A DNA stretch of 36,410 nt, taken from positions 1-36,410 of the forward strand of contig NZ_JANINT010000132.1 in NCBI RefSeq assembly GCF_024509035.1, read 5' to 3'. Below the pieces are notes generated by a model. It was not told the DNA's origin and ran no database searches. It saw only the letters and a program-made list of their open reading frames with translations. Below, one piece after another: positions 14,376-23,276 of this stretch (position 1 is the stretch's first letter; every line of letters starts with the position of its first letter). The position numbers were made by a program, and so were the translations under genes. The stretch comes from Nocardioides sp. GTDB taxonomy: Bacteria > Actinomycetota > Actinomycetes > Propionibacteriales > Nocardioidaceae.

Positions 14376-15479
14376 CTACTTGCGGATCGACTCCAGGCGC
14401 CCGACGGCCTCCTCGAACTCCGCGACGAGACCGGCCATGACCTCGGCGACCGGACGCACGTCGTTCATCCGACCGACGATCTGCCCGATCGGCATCGAGA
14501 TGACGTCGGGGTCGCCAGAGGCGTTGATCCGGTTGTGGGCATCGGCGACCAACAGGTTCTGCAGCGGCATCGGCAGCGGCTCGGGAGCCTCCGCCTCGGC
14601 CCAGGCCTCGGTCCACTTCGTCTTGAGCAGCCGCGCCGGCTTGCCGGTGTAGATGCGGGTGCGCACGGTGTCGGAGGAGGTGGCACGGGTGAACGCCTCG
14701 GTCCACCCGGCGTTGGACTGCAGGTTCTGGTACTCCTCGGTGCCGAGCCAGATCGAACCCGTCCACACACCCTGCGAGCCCAGGGCCAGCGAGGCGGCGA
14801 CCTGGCGGCCGGAGCCGATGCCGCCGGCGCCGAGGACCGGGACGTCGGGACCGACGGCGTCGACGATGTCCGGCTGGAGCACCATGCTGGCGATCTCGCC
14901 GGTGTGCCCACCGGCCTCGTAGCCCTGCGCGACGATGATGTCGACGCCGTTGGCGACGTGGGAGCGGGCATGCTTGGCCGCGCCGGCCAGCGCCGCGACG
15001 AGGATGCCGTGCTCGTGGCACTTCTCGATGACGTCGACCGGCGGCGAGCCGAGCGCGTTGGCGATCAGGACCGGTCGGTGGTTGAGCGCGACGTCGAGGT
15101 GCGAGCGGGCCACGGAGTGCAGCCAGCCGAGCACGCCGTCGCGGCCCTCGCCCTCGGGGAGCGGAGGCACGCCGAGCCGCTGCAGGGTGCGCTCGACGAA
15201 GCTGATGTGCTCCTCGGGGATCATCGTCTTCAGGTCCACCGAGGTGCCCTCGGTCGGGATCTTCATCGGCATCACGATGTCGACGCCGTACGGCTTGCCG
15301 TCGGTGTTGTCGTCGAGCCAGCTCAGCGTGCGCTCGAGCTCCTCGGTGTCGTTGAAGCGGACGCAGCCCAGCACGCCGAGGCCGCCCGCGCGCGACACCG
15401 CCGCGGCCACGTGCTCGGAGGGGGTGAACGCGAAGATCGGGTAGTCGATCCCGAAGGTGTCGCAGATCGGGGTACGCAT
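14376..15479 (-). CDS. Nitronate monooxygenase-family flavoprotein
   Basis: 367-residue TIM-barrel FMN enzyme of the nitronate monooxygenase (2-nitropropane dioxygenase) family. Typical features are MRTPICDTFGIDYPIFAF at the start, the VLGAGGIGSGRQVAASLALG phosphate-binding segment (about residues 227-250) and QGYEAGGHTGE (about 203-213), with the His commonly used as catalytic base. Several family members in steroid degraders are not nitronate enzymes; IpdC (Rv3553) of the HIP pathway is one. The gene follows fadD19 by 40 bases on the same strand and is probably co-transcribed from the KstR-like box, which suggests a steroid or acyl-CoA substrate. ATG 15479 has AGGAG 8 bases upstream; ATG 15485 is too close to it. 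Confidence 0.85.
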   Translation of the reverse strand: MRTPICDTFGIDYPIFAFTPSEHVAAAVSRAGGLGVLGCVRFNDTEELERTLSWLDDNTDGKPYGVDIVMPMKIPTEGTSVDLKTMIPEEHISFVERTLQRLGVPPLPEGEGRDGVLGWLHSVARSHLDVALNHRPVLIANALGSPPVDVIEKCHEHGILVAALAGAAKHARSHVANGVDIIVAQGYEAGGHTGEIASMVLQPDIVDAVGPDVPVLGAGGIGSGRQVAASLALGSQGVWTGSIWLGTEEYQNLQSNAGWTEAFTRATSSDTVRTRIYTGKPARLLKTKWTEAWAEAEAPEPLPMPLQNLLVADAHNRINASGDPDVISMPIGQIVGRMNDVRPVAEVMAGLVAEFEEAVGRLESIRK

Positions 15480-15519
15480 GGTCATCTCTCCTGAGATCTC
15501 CTGCAATCGAGGGTGTGCG

Positions 15520-17166
15520 TCAGACGGAGGTGGGGTCCACGACGGCCGCCTTCGCGGCGAAGCCGGCCATCGCCAGCTCCTTGGCCCGCGGGTACTGCGC
15601 CTTGCCGGTGGCGTTGCGGGGGATGCGGTCCACGATCGTCAGCGAGCGCGGCAGCTTGTAGCCGGAGAGGAACTCGCGCAGGTACTCGCGCAGCTCCTCC
15701 AGCTCGAGGCTCGAGCCCTCGCGGAGCTCGACGACGGCGGCCACGGCCTGGCCGTACTTCTCGTCGGGGATCCCGACCACCAGGACGTCGTAGACGGCGG
15801 GGTGGCCCTTGACCGCCATCTCGACCTCCTCCGGGTAGACCTTCTCGCCGCCGGTGTTGACGCAGTTGGACCCTCGCCCGAGGAGCGTCACGCGGCCGCC
15901 CTCCTCGATCCGGGCGAAGTCGCCCGGCACCGAGTAGCGGTCGCCGTCGACCTCGATGAACGTCGCCGCGGACTTGACCGGGTCCTTGTAGTAGCCGACC
16001 GGCACCGAGCCACCGCGGGCGAGCCGACCGGTGCGACCGACGTTGCTCTCCATGTCGAGGATCTTGTTGTCCTCATCGAGCACGACGCTGCCCGGACCGA
16101 GCGCGACGACGGGTCCGTCGGTGGAGATGTTGTTGGGGTCCTGCATGCCCATGCCGCCGAAGCCGGTCTCGGTCGATCCGACCGAGTCGGTGAACACCGC
16201 GTTGGGGAAGGCCGCCATCCACCGCGCCTTCACCGGCGGGCTGAAGATCGCGGCGCTGCTGGAGATCGCGAACAGGCTCGATCCGTCGAACCCGCCGGCC
16301 TCGTAGGCCTCGATGAGGGGACGGGCCATCGCGTCGCCGGTCATGAAGATCAGCTGGACCTTCTCGCGGTCGATGATCTCCCAGGTGCGCACCGGGTCGA
16401 ACTTGGGCTCGAGGATCGTCAGGTGCCCGGCGAACAGGTGCATCAGGAGGCCGGCCTGGGCGCCGCCGTGCATGAGCGGGCTGAGCGGGAACGTGACCAT
16501 CCGCGGGTCCGTGGCCTGCTTGGACTGGTCGTACTCCTCCATCAGCGCGCCGGTGTAGAAGTCGATCCCGCCGCCCAGCACCCGCCAGAAGTCCTCGTGG
16601 CGCCACATCACACCCTTGGGGAAGCCGGTCGTCCCGCCGGTGTAGATGATGTGGATGTCGTCGGGGCTGCGCTCGCCGAAGTCGCGCTCGGCGCTCTGGC
16701 CGGCCATCGCCTCGTCGTAGTGGACACCGCCGTACGACGAGAAGTCCGACCGGTCCGCGGGGTCGAGCGCGTCGTCGAGGACCACGGCGACGCCCAGCTT
16801 CTCGTGCTTGGGCCAGCACTTGGCCACCAGCGGCGCGTAGGAGCGCTCGTGGATGAGTGCGACGACGTCGGCGTTGTCGAAGATGTAGTCGAGCTCGCTC
16901 TCGACGTAGCGGTAGTTCACGTTGATCGTCGTCGCCCGGATCTTGACGATCGCCAGCGTCGCGACGACGTGCTCGATGCTGTTCTTGGCGTAGATCGCCA
17001 CGTGGTCACCCGCACCCACACCCTGGGCCTGCAGGTAGTGCGCGAGCCGGTTGGCGTCGGCCTCGAGCTCGGCGTACGTCACGGCCCGGTCACCGACCTT
17101 GAGGGCGAGGTTCTCGGGGGCGGCGTCGACTGCGTGTTCGAAGAGGTCAGCGATGTTGTGAGCCAC
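15520..17166 (-). CDS. fadD19: Steroid-CoA ligase FadD19
   Basis: 548 residues, the same length as M. tuberculosis FadD19 as I recall it. It is an ANL-superfamily acyl-CoA synthetase that activates the steroid side-chain carboxylate to its CoA thioester via an adenylate. The AMP-binding P-loop [11 protein letters not shown] (175-185) is followed by the FadD19-typical [26 protein letters not shown] and the adenylate-binding [12 protein letters not shown] are present, and the C-terminal domain contains [13 protein letters not shown] and the catalytic lysine in [13 protein letters not shown]. The GTG start at 17166 lies 10 bases from a KstR-like box, with no ribosome site, suggesting a leaderless message. 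Divergence from echA19 repeats the Rv3515c-Rv3516 arrangement. Rhodococcal FadD19 is needed for C24-branched sterol side chains. Confidence 0.93.
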   Translation of the reverse strand: MAHNIADLFEHAVDAAPENLALKVGDRAVTYAELEADANRLAHYLQAQGVGAGDHVAIYAKNSIEHVVATLAIVKIRATTINVNYRYVESELDYIFDNADVVALIHERSYAPLVAKCWPKHEKLGVAVVLDDALDPADRSDFSSYGGVHYDEAMAGQSAERDFGERSPDDIHIIYTGGTTGFPKGVMWRHEDFWRVLGGGIDFYTGALMEEYDQSKQATDPRMVTFPLSPLMHGGAQAGLLMHLFAGHLTILEPKFDPVRTWEIIDREKVQLIFMTGDAMARPLIEAYEAGGFDGSSLFAISSSAAIFSPPVKARWMAAFPNAVFTDSVGSTETGFGGMGMQDPNNISTDGPVVALGPGSVVLDEDNKILDMESNVGRTGRLARGGSVPVGYYKDPVKSAATFIEVDGDRYSVPGDFARIEEGGRVTLLGRGSNCVNTGGEKVYPEEVEMAVKGHPAVYDVLVVGIPDEKYGQAVAAVVELREGSSLELEELREYLREFLSGYKLPRSLTIVDRIPRNATGKAQYPRAKELAMAGFAAKAAVVDPTSV

Positions 17167-17172
17167 GGCGCG

Positions 17173-17205
17173 AGACTAGAACACGTTCTTGTTTTTGGCT
17201 AGCAT
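17173..17205. promoter_or_regulatory. KstR-like operator with divergent -10 elements (fadD19/echA19)
   Basis: The 14-mer TAGAACACGTTCTT (17177-17190) matches TNNAACNNGTTNNA except for the last base. Towards fadD19 (minus strand) TAGTCT (17178-17173) is a good -10 that shares its TA with the box and lies 6 bases from the GTG. Towards echA19 TAGCAT (17200-17205) lies 8 bases from the ATG. Both messages are therefore predicted to be leaderless, and a bound repressor would cover the fadD19 -10 directly. Confidence 0.75.
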
Positions 17206-17213
17206 CGCGCTCC

Positions 17214-18014
17214 ATGACCACCCCGGAGACCGCCGCGCCGCACTGCCTCGTCGAGCAGGACGGACACAAGCTGATCGTCACGATGAACCGGCCCGAGGCG
17301 CGCAACGCCCTCTCCGGGGAGATGATGGCGATCATGGAGGAGGCCTGGGACCGGGTCAACAGCGATCCGGAGATCCGGGTCTGCATCCTCACCGGGGCCG
17401 GCGGGTTCTTCTGCGCCGGCATGGACCTCAAGGCCGCGACCAAGCGCTCCCCCGACGAGAGCTTCAAGTCCGGCTTCGACCCCTCGGTGATCAAGGGACT
17501 GCTCAAGGGGTTCCGTCTCACCAAGCCGCTGATCGCCGCCGTCGAGGGGCCGGCCGTGGCGGGCGGCACCGAGATCCTGCAGGGCACCGACATCCGGATC
17601 GCGGGCGAGTCCGCGAGGTTCGGCGTGGCTGAGGCGAAGTGGAGCCTGTACCCCATGGGCGGCTCCGCCGTCCGACTCCCCCGGCAGATCCCCTACACGG
17701 TCGCGCTCGACCTGCTGCTGACCGGCCGGCTGGTCACGGCACCCGAGGCGAAGGAGATCGGGCTGATCGGCCACGTCGTCCCCGACGGCGAGGCGCTCGC
17801 GAAGGCCCACGAGATCGCCGACCTGATCTGCGCGAACGGCCCGCTGGCCGTCCAGGCGATCCTCAAGACCGTCCGCGACTCCGAGGGCAAGCACGAGGAG
17901 GACTGCTGGGCCGGCGACGCGGCGGTCGGCATGGCCGTCTTCGCCTCCGAGGACGCCAAGGAGGGCCCCCGCGCCTTCGCCGAGAAGCGCGCCCCGCAGT
18001 TCCAGGGCCGCTGA
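17214..18014 (+). CDS. echA19: Steroid enoyl-CoA hydratase EchA19
   Basis: 266 residues of the crotonase superfamily, adding water to the alpha,beta-double bond of steroid side-chain acyl-CoAs during beta-oxidation. The oxyanion-hole segment [14 protein letters not shown] (64-77) and [20 protein letters not shown] (108-127) are clear; Glu120 and Glu140 occupy the positions of the usual catalytic acids. The C-terminus [15 protein letters not shown] is shared with M. tuberculosis EchA19 as I recall it, at nearly the same length. It is divergent from fadD19 across a 47-bp region with a KstR-like box. The ATG at 17214 has no ribosome site and is probably leaderless. PAP2 follows 48 bases later on the same strand but is probably unrelated. 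Confidence 0.93.
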   Translation: MTTPETAAPHCLVEQDGHKLIVTMNRPEARNALSGEMMAIMEEAWDRVNSDPEIRVCILTGAGGFFCAGMDLKAATKRSPDESFKSGFDPSVIKGLLKGFRLTKPLIAAVEGPAVAGGTEILQGTDIRIAGESARFGVAEAKWSLYPMGGSAVRLPRQIPYTVALDLLLTGRLVTAPEAKEIGLIGHVVPDGEALAKAHEIADLICANGPLAVQAILKTVRDSEGKHEEDCWAGDAAVGMAVFASEDAKEGPRAFAEKRAPQFQGR

Positions 18015-18062
18015 CGCGGGGGTTCGTCTCCGCGCGGGCGGTCCCGCTGGCAGACTGGTCAC

Positions 18063-18905
18063 GTGCCGTGGCCGACCTGGGACCAGGCCGCCCTGGCCGC
18101 CCTCCTCAGCGTGATGCTGGGGCTGGTGCTGCGCCGTACCCGCACCGACCTCGCCCGTGCGCTCGAGCCCGCGGCCCGCGAGTTCGCCCTGATCGCGGCG
18201 TTGTACTCGGTGTGGCGGCTGGCGCGCAAGCTGCCACTCGCCACCGCCTCCGGGGCGATGGAGCGCGGCCGCGACATCGACCGGATCCAGCAGGCGCTGC
18301 ACCTGCCGACCGAGCTCTCCTTGCAGCAGTTCGTGCTGCGCCACGACTGGCTCGGTGACCCGACGACCTACTACTACGCCACGCTGCACGTCCCCGCGCT
18401 GATCGCGTTCCTCGTCTGGCTCTTCGTCCGGCACCGCGACCAGTACCCCCACTGGCGCAACGGCCTCGCACTGGTGACCGCAGCCTGCCTGTTCATCAGG
18501 TTCGTGCGCGTCGCTCCCCCGAGGTTCTTCCCCGACCTCGGCTACGAGGACCTGACGCACCACTACGGCATCTCGGTCTACGGCTCGGACGTGACCACCG
18601 GGGTGTCTGACCAGTTCGCTGCGATGCCCTCGATCCACGTGGCGTGGGCGGCGGTCGTCTCGTTCGGCATCGTCGCCGCCTCGACCAGCCGGTGGCGGTG
18701 GGTCTTCCTCCTCCACGTCGTGCTCACCACGCTCGTGGTCGCCGCCACCGCCAACCACTGGTGGATGGACGGCATCGTGGCGGTCCTCCTGCTGTGGGCC
18801 GGGTTGGCCCTCGACACGCTCGTCCGCTCCCGGATCGCACGACGGCGCGAGGCCGCCGCCCCGCTCGAGGTCGCGCCCGCGCCGGCGTACGCCGAGGAGC
18901 ACTGA
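18063..18905 (+). CDS. PAP2-superfamily membrane phosphatase
   Basis: 280 residues with about six predicted membrane helices, of the PAP2_3/inositol-phosphorylceramide-synthase-like branch. The phosphatase motifs are visible: a C2-type AMPSIHVAWAA (187-197, PSIH with His192) and a C3-type ANHWWMDGI (230-238, His232 and Asp236). Arg/Phe-rich VAPPRFFPDLGYEDL (about 150-164) precedes them. Members dephosphorylate lipid phosphates or transfer head groups; the substrate here is unknown. The GTG start at 18063 lies 48 bases after echA19. The C-terminal 30 residues after the last helix are basic and Ala/Pro-rich, probably cytosolic. Its end is 23 bases from the convergent acetylxylan esterase. Confidence 0.85.
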   Translation: MPWPTWDQAALAALLSVMLGLVLRRTRTDLARALEPAAREFALIAALYSVWRLARKLPLATASGAMERGRDIDRIQQALHLPTELSLQQFVLRHDWLGDPTTYYYATLHVPALIAFLVWLFVRHRDQYPHWRNGLALVTAACLFIRFVRVAPPRFFPDLGYEDLTHHYGISVYGSDVTTGVSDQFAAMPSIHVAWAAVVSFGIVAASTSRWRWVFLLHVVLTTLVVAATANHWWMDGIVAVLLLWAGLALDTLVRSRIARRREAAAPLEVAPAPAYAEEH

Positions 18906-18928
18906 CCCGACCGCGACCGGCGGCCGCG

Positions 18929-19897
18929 TCAGAGCGTGGCGCGCAGGTGCCGCAGGCGGCGCTCGTGGTGGGCACCGGGGACCGAGTGGCTCCCGAAGCG
19001 GTGCACCGCGATCTCCTTGGGCGCGTCGATCTCGTGGTAGGCCGCGTAGACCGTCGAGGGCGGGCAGATCTCGTCCATCAGCCCCACGCTCATCAACGTG
19101 GTGGCGCGGATCCGTCGGGCCAGCAGCGCACAGTCGACGTAGCGCAGCGTGTCGAGCGCGCGCTCGGCCAGGTCGACCTGCTGGGAGAGGAAGTTGGCGA
19201 CCTCGCGGTAGGGGAACTCCCCCGTCAGGCCGACGGCCCGCTGGAGGTCGCAGAGGAACGGCACGTCGGCGTGGCAGACCTTGACGAGGTCGGGCTGCAG
19301 AGCGGCTGCGGCCAGGGCGAGCCCCCCACCCTGGCTCGTTCCCTGGACGCCGAGGCGGTTCGCGTCGATTCCGTCGAGCTCCGAGGCGACCCGGACGGCT
19401 CGGGCGGCGTCGGTCATCAGCCGCGTGTAGTAGTAGGTCTCCGGGCTGGTGATGCCACGGGTCATGACCCCGGGGTGCTCCGGGCCGTCGGCCGGGCGTC
19501 CCGGGTCGCCGGTGGCGCCGGTGGTCCACCCACCGCCCTGGCCGCGGGTGTCCATGACCAACGACGCGATGCCGATCGCCGGCAGCGCCAGGTGCTCCAC
19601 GGGAAGGCCCCGGCCGCCGCCGTACCCGATGAAGGTGACGACGACCGGGACGTCCCGGGCTCCGGGGGGCTGGAGGAACCATCCCCGGATCCGATCCCCG
19701 CGCGCGCCGGAGAACTCGACGTCGTAGACGGCGACGGCGCCGTAGGCGTCCTCGGCGTGGCGGGTGAGCGTGGTCGGTGTGGCTGCGGCGTCGGCCTCGG
19801 CGAGACGCGCCGCCCAGAACGCGTCGAGGTCCTCGGGCTCGGGCGTGGCGATGCGGTAGTCCTGCAGCTCCGGTTCGGAGAGGTCGAACCAGGGCAT
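18929..19897 (-). CDS. Acetylxylan esterase (CE7 family)
   Basis: 322-residue alpha/beta-hydrolase of carbohydrate esterase family 7 (acetyl xylan esterase/cephalosporin C deacetylase). The N-terminus has the family's LDAFWAARLAEADA; YDVEFSGARGDRIRGWFLQP and MDTRGQGG follow. The nucleophile is Ser188 in GVQGTSQGGGLAL, the acid Asp275 in SVGLMDEICPP, and the histidine probably His304 in RFGSHSV. No signal peptide is present, so it would remove acetyl groups from imported xylo-oligosaccharides in the cytosol, where GH10 and GH3 then act. It is the last gene of the operon; its ATG overlaps the GH3 stop codon by one base. Family members are hexamers; that is not visible here. Confidence 0.92.
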   Translation of the reverse strand: MPWFDLSEPELQDYRIATPEPEDLDAFWAARLAEADAAATPTTLTRHAEDAYGAVAVYDVEFSGARGDRIRGWFLQPPGARDVPVVVTFIGYGGGRGLPVEHLALPAIGIASLVMDTRGQGGGWTTGATGDPGRPADGPEHPGVMTRGITSPETYYYTRLMTDAARAVRVASELDGIDANRLGVQGTSQGGGLALAAAALQPDLVKVCHADVPFLCDLQRAVGLTGEFPYREVANFLSQQVDLAERALDTLRYVDCALLARRIRATTLMSVGLMDEICPPSTVYAAYHEIDAPKEIAVHRFGSHSVPGAHHERRLRHLRATL

Positions 19898-22185
19898 CAG
19901 CGGGCCTCGACCACGACCGTCGGCTGGAGCACCCGCTCGGCGCCGACCTGGCGGGTGGTCCCGACCAGCTCCAGACGGAGCACCTCGCGGATGTCCGTGC
20001 TCGAGGCGCCGACGCGCAGCTCGACCGCCCCCGGCTCGACGATGCGGACCAGGTCACGACCCGTGAACGACGTCAGGTCGGCCGACAGCTCGAAGCGCAC
20101 CCGCGTGCGCTCGCCGGGCTCGAGGTCGACCCGCGCGGCAGCGACGAGCTGCTGCACCGGGCGCACGACCGAGGAGACCGGGTCGTGGAGGTAGACCTGG
20201 ACGACCTCGGAGACCGATCGGTCGGCGTCGTTGGCGAGCTCGACCGCGATCTCGCAGCTGCCTTCGGTGTCCCACTGCTCGCCGCTGACGGCCGAGACGT
20301 CACCCCACGTCGCGTCCGCGTACGACAGGCCGTGGCCGAACGGGTAGAGCGCGGTCGGGTCGACCACGCTGACCTCGCTGCGCTGACCCAGCGGGGCGGC
20401 GAGGTACGTCGACGGCTGGGTCGACCCCGCACCGGGGAAGCTGACCGGGAGTCGGCCGGAGGGGTTGACCCGGCCGCTGAGCACGTCGGCGATCGCGCGG
20501 GCGCCCTCCTCGCCGGGGAAGAAGCCGCAGACCAGGCCGGCCAGCCGGTCGGCCTGACGGCTGAGGTCGTAGGGCCGGCCGACGAGCAGCACGGCGACGA
20601 CGGGCTTGCCGGTCGCGAGCAGTGCCTCGAGCAGCTCCTCCTGGCGGCCGGGGAGGTCGAGCGTGGCGACGTCGCAGCCCTCGCCGGACGTGCCCTTGCC
20701 GAACAGGCCCGCCTGGTCGCCGAGCACCGCCACGCACACGTCCGCCGCCTGGGCGGCCGCGACGGCCTCCGCGATCTGCTCGTCGGAGCCGCCGAGCACC
20801 GGGCAGCCCTCGGCGTACGTGACGTCGTAGTCGGCGGCCAGCGACTCGCGCACCGTCGGCACGTCCAGCCCGATCTCGATGTCGTCGTAGTGCACCAGCA
20901 CGTGCATCGGGAAGGAGTAGCAGCCCATCATGGCCTGCGCCGTGTCGGCTCGGGGGCCGACGACAGCGAGCCGGGCGCCGTCGCGCAGCGGGAGCGTCCC
21001 GTCGTTGGCCAGCAGCACCGTCGAGCGCCGAGCCAGGTCGAGCGCGATCGCGCGCGACGTCGGGTCGTCGAGGTCCACGTCGCCCACCTCGGCGGGAGCC
21101 CAGCCGGGATCGAGCAGGCCGAGCTCGCACTTCTGGGTCAGCACCCGGGTCAGGGCACGGTCGACGAGCTTCTCGTCCACCAGCCCGGCCTCGACGGCCT
21201 CGAGGAGCGGGTCGCCGTAGGCGTTCACCGACGGGAGCTCGACGTCGATGCCGGCCTCCAGGGCGAGCCGGGCGGCCTCGCCGGGCGATCCTGCGACGTG
21301 GTGGAGCGTCTCGAGGAACGCGATCGCGAAGTAGTCGGCCACGACGACCCCGTCGAAGCCCAGCGTGTCGCGCAGCAGCGTCGTGAGCAGCGCCCTGTCG
21401 GCGGCGGCGGGGACGCCGTCGGTGTCGGTGTAGGAGTTCATCACCGAGCGGGCTCCGGCGCGCAGCGCCATCTCGAAGGGCGGCAGGATCACGTCGGCGA
21501 ACTCACGCGGCCCCATGGACACGGGCGCGAGGTTGCGCGCCGCGCGCGACGCGGAGTAGCCGGCGAAGTGCTTGAGCGTCGCCACGACGCCACCGGACTC
21601 GAGTCCGCGGACGTAGGCGCTGCCGACGAGGCCGACGAGGAACGGGTCCTCGCCGAGGCTCTCCTCGACCCGGCCCCACCGGGCGTCGCGGACGACGTCG
21701 AGCACCGGGGCGAGGCCCTGGTGGATGCCCAGGCGGCGCATGTCGGCGGCGATCTTGGCGCCCATGCGCTCCACCAGCGCCGGGTCGAAGGACGCCGCCC
21801 AGCACAGCGGAGCGGGGTAGACGGTGGCCTGCCACGCGTTGAGGCCGGTGAGGCACTCCTCGTGGACCTGGGCCGGGATGCCGAACCGGTTGGCGGCGAC
21901 GACCTGGCGCTGCCGCTCGGCCAGGGCTTCGAGCCCCGCCGCCGGCGTGACCGGCTCGGTGCCGAAGGGCCGGGTGAGCTGGCCGAGGCCGTCGGCGATG
22001 AGGTTGTTCCAGAGCTGGGCGGGCCCCATCCCGTCGCGCAGCATCGGCGCCATCTCACCGACGTCGGGGTCGACCTTCCAGATGCCCGAGAGCTGGCTGA
22101 TCTTCTCGCTGAGCGTCATCCGCCCCATCAGGTCCGACACACGCGCCTCGACGGAGGCTTCGGGGTCGTGCCACAGCTCGGTCAT
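19897..22185 (-). CDS. GH3 glycosidase, likely beta-xylosidase
   Basis: 762 residues without a signal peptide: an N-terminal TIM-barrel domain (about 1-320), an alpha/beta-sandwich domain (about 370-590) and a C-terminal fibronectin-III-like domain (about 655-735). KHF is at 205-207. The nucleophile is Asp284 in VVVADYFAIAF; the more usual SDW/SDY context is ADY here. GH3 enzymes release terminal beta-linked sugars; the operon partners (CE7 esterase, LacI regulator, importer, GH10 xylanase) favour xylose over glucose. The ATG at 22185 overlaps the stop codon of the lacI gene (ATGA), so translation is coupled. The specificity for xylose is inferred from the neighbourhood. Confidence 0.92.
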   Translation of the reverse strand: MTELWHDPEASVEARVSDLMGRMTLSEKISQLSGIWKVDPDVGEMAPMLRDGMGPAQLWNNLIADGLGQLTRPFGTEPVTPAAGLEALAERQRQVVAANRFGIPAQVHEECLTGLNAWQATVYPAPLCWAASFDPALVERMGAKIAADMRRLGIHQGLAPVLDVVRDARWGRVEESLGEDPFLVGLVGSAYVRGLESGGVVATLKHFAGYSASRAARNLAPVSMGPREFADVILPPFEMALRAGARSVMNSYTDTDGVPAAADRALLTTLLRDTLGFDGVVVADYFAIAFLETLHHVAGSPGEAARLALEAGIDVELPSVNAYGDPLLEAVEAGLVDEKLVDRALTRVLTQKCELGLLDPGWAPAEVGDVDLDDPTSRAIALDLARRSTVLLANDGTLPLRDGARLAVVGPRADTAQAMMGCYSFPMHVLVHYDDIEIGLDVPTVRESLAADYDVTYAEGCPVLGGSDEQIAEAVAAAQAADVCVAVLGDQAGLFGKGTSGEGCDVATLDLPGRQEELLEALLATGKPVVAVLLVGRPYDLSRQADRLAGLVCGFFPGEEGARAIADVLSGRVNPSGRLPVSFPGAGSTQPSTYLAAPLGQRSEVSVVDPTALYPFGHGLSYADATWGDVSAVSGEQWDTEGSCEIAVELANDADRSVSEVVQVYLHDPVSSVVRPVQQLVAAARVDLEPGERTRVRFELSADLTSFTGRDLVRIVEPGAVELRVGASSTDIREVLRLELVGTTRQVGAERVLQPTVVVEAR

Positions 22186-23264
22186 GATGCGCCTCCTGGC
22201 GATGTGGTCGAACTGCGACGCACCAGGGTGGTCTCGAGCTCGGTGTGGATGTGGGGCAGGTCGTGGCCCTCGATGAGGGCCACGAGCATCGTCATCGCGT
22301 CGTACCCCATCTGCCGCATCGGCTGCTGCACCGTGGTGAGCGGGGGGTCCGCGAGCGCTGACTCGGGGATGTTGTCGAAGCCCACGACCGAGAGCTGGTC
22401 GGGGACGCTGATGCCGAGCTCGGCGGCCACCTCCAGGGTGGCGAGCGCGGTCCGGTCGTTGGCGGCGAAGATCGCCGTGGGCCGATCGCGCATCATCAGC
22501 AGCTCGCGAGCGGCGTCGCGACCCTGGTCGTGCTCGAAGGCGCCGAGTCGCAGGAGGCTCTCGTCGACCGGAACACCGGCGGCGGCGTGCGCCTCCCGGT
22601 AGCCGCGCTCACGCAACCGGGCCGAGATCAGGTCGGGTCGTCCGGTCACCATGCCGATCCGACGGTGGCCCAGCTCGAGCAGGTGGTCGACGCCCAGCCG
22701 GGCGCCCTGCAGGTTGTCGGCGGTGACCGTCGGCAGGCTGGAGCGGCCCGTGTGGGGGTCGACCGCCACGATCGGGCCGTCGTGCTGCACGTCGGTCACG
22801 GTCGGCGTGACGAGCACGGCCCCGTCGACGAGCGTGCCCATCAGCCGGGAGAGGTAGCGCCGCTCCCAACCGACGTGCTCGTCGACCCGGCCGCCGGCCG
22901 AGTAGGCCAGGAGCTCGAAGCCGGTGCCGCGGATCGCGTCCGCGGCGCCCTTGAGGACCTCGGCGCTGAAGGGCTCGAAGTCCGCGACCAGCACGCCGAT
23001 GACGTTGGTCCGGCTGTTGCGCAGGCTCCGGGCGACGAGGCTCGCCTCGTAGCCCAGCCGGTTGACGACAGCCGTCACGTGGTCGAACGTCTCGCTGGCG
23101 ACGCCGTACCGCCCGTTGATCACCTTCGAGACGGTCGACACGGAGACGCCGGCCTCGGCGGCCACCTGTTGCATGGTGACCCGGCCGGGGACGGACAGCT
23201 CCGAGGATGCATCGTGTCCGTCTCGGCCCGGCGTCCTGCTCTTCACTTCGAGGTCCTCTCCCAC
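22182..23264 (-). CDS. LacI-family repressor of the xylan locus
   Basis: 360 residues. The LacI helix-turn-helix and hinge are clear (about 28-80: VTMQQVAAEAGVSVSTVSKV, then NGRYGVASETFDHVTAVVNR, then the hinge LVARSLRNSRTN), followed by the periplasmic-binding-protein-like sugar domain. A 27-residue N-terminal extension precedes the HTH. The GTG start at 23264 lies 12 bases after the upstream permease stop codon; GAAGG precedes it by 3 bases only. It sits in the middle of the operon it probably regulates, so it would be autoregulated. Its probable operator is the 20-bp palindrome at 26493-26512 between the lipoprotein and GH10 genes. The inducer is presumed to be a xylo-oligosaccharide. Confidence 0.92.
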   Translation of the reverse strand: MGEDLEVKSRTPGRDGHDASSELSVPGRVTMQQVAAEAGVSVSTVSKVINGRYGVASETFDHVTAVVNRLGYEASLVARSLRNSRTNVIGVLVADFEPFSAEVLKGAADAIRGTGFELLAYSAGGRVDEHVGWERRYLSRLMGTLVDGAVLVTPTVTDVQHDGPIVAVDPHTGRSSLPTVTADNLQGARLGVDHLLELGHRRIGMVTGRPDLISARLRERGYREAHAAAGVPVDESLLRLGAFEHDQGRDAARELLMMRDRPTAIFAANDRTALATLEVAAELGISVPDQLSVVGFDNIPESALADPPLTTVQQPMRQMGYDAMTMLVALIEGHDLPHIHTELETTLVRRSSTTSPGGAS

Positions 23265-23276
23265 GTGCCTTCGGGC

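Noticed and set aside
15457-17202. Long open frame on the plus strand opposite fadD19 (581 codons)
   Set aside because: It mirrors the codon structure of the minus-strand gene in very GC-rich DNA, and its product has no recognisable domain. The same applies to the long frames at 19777-22602 and 17199-20057 and to most other antisense frames.
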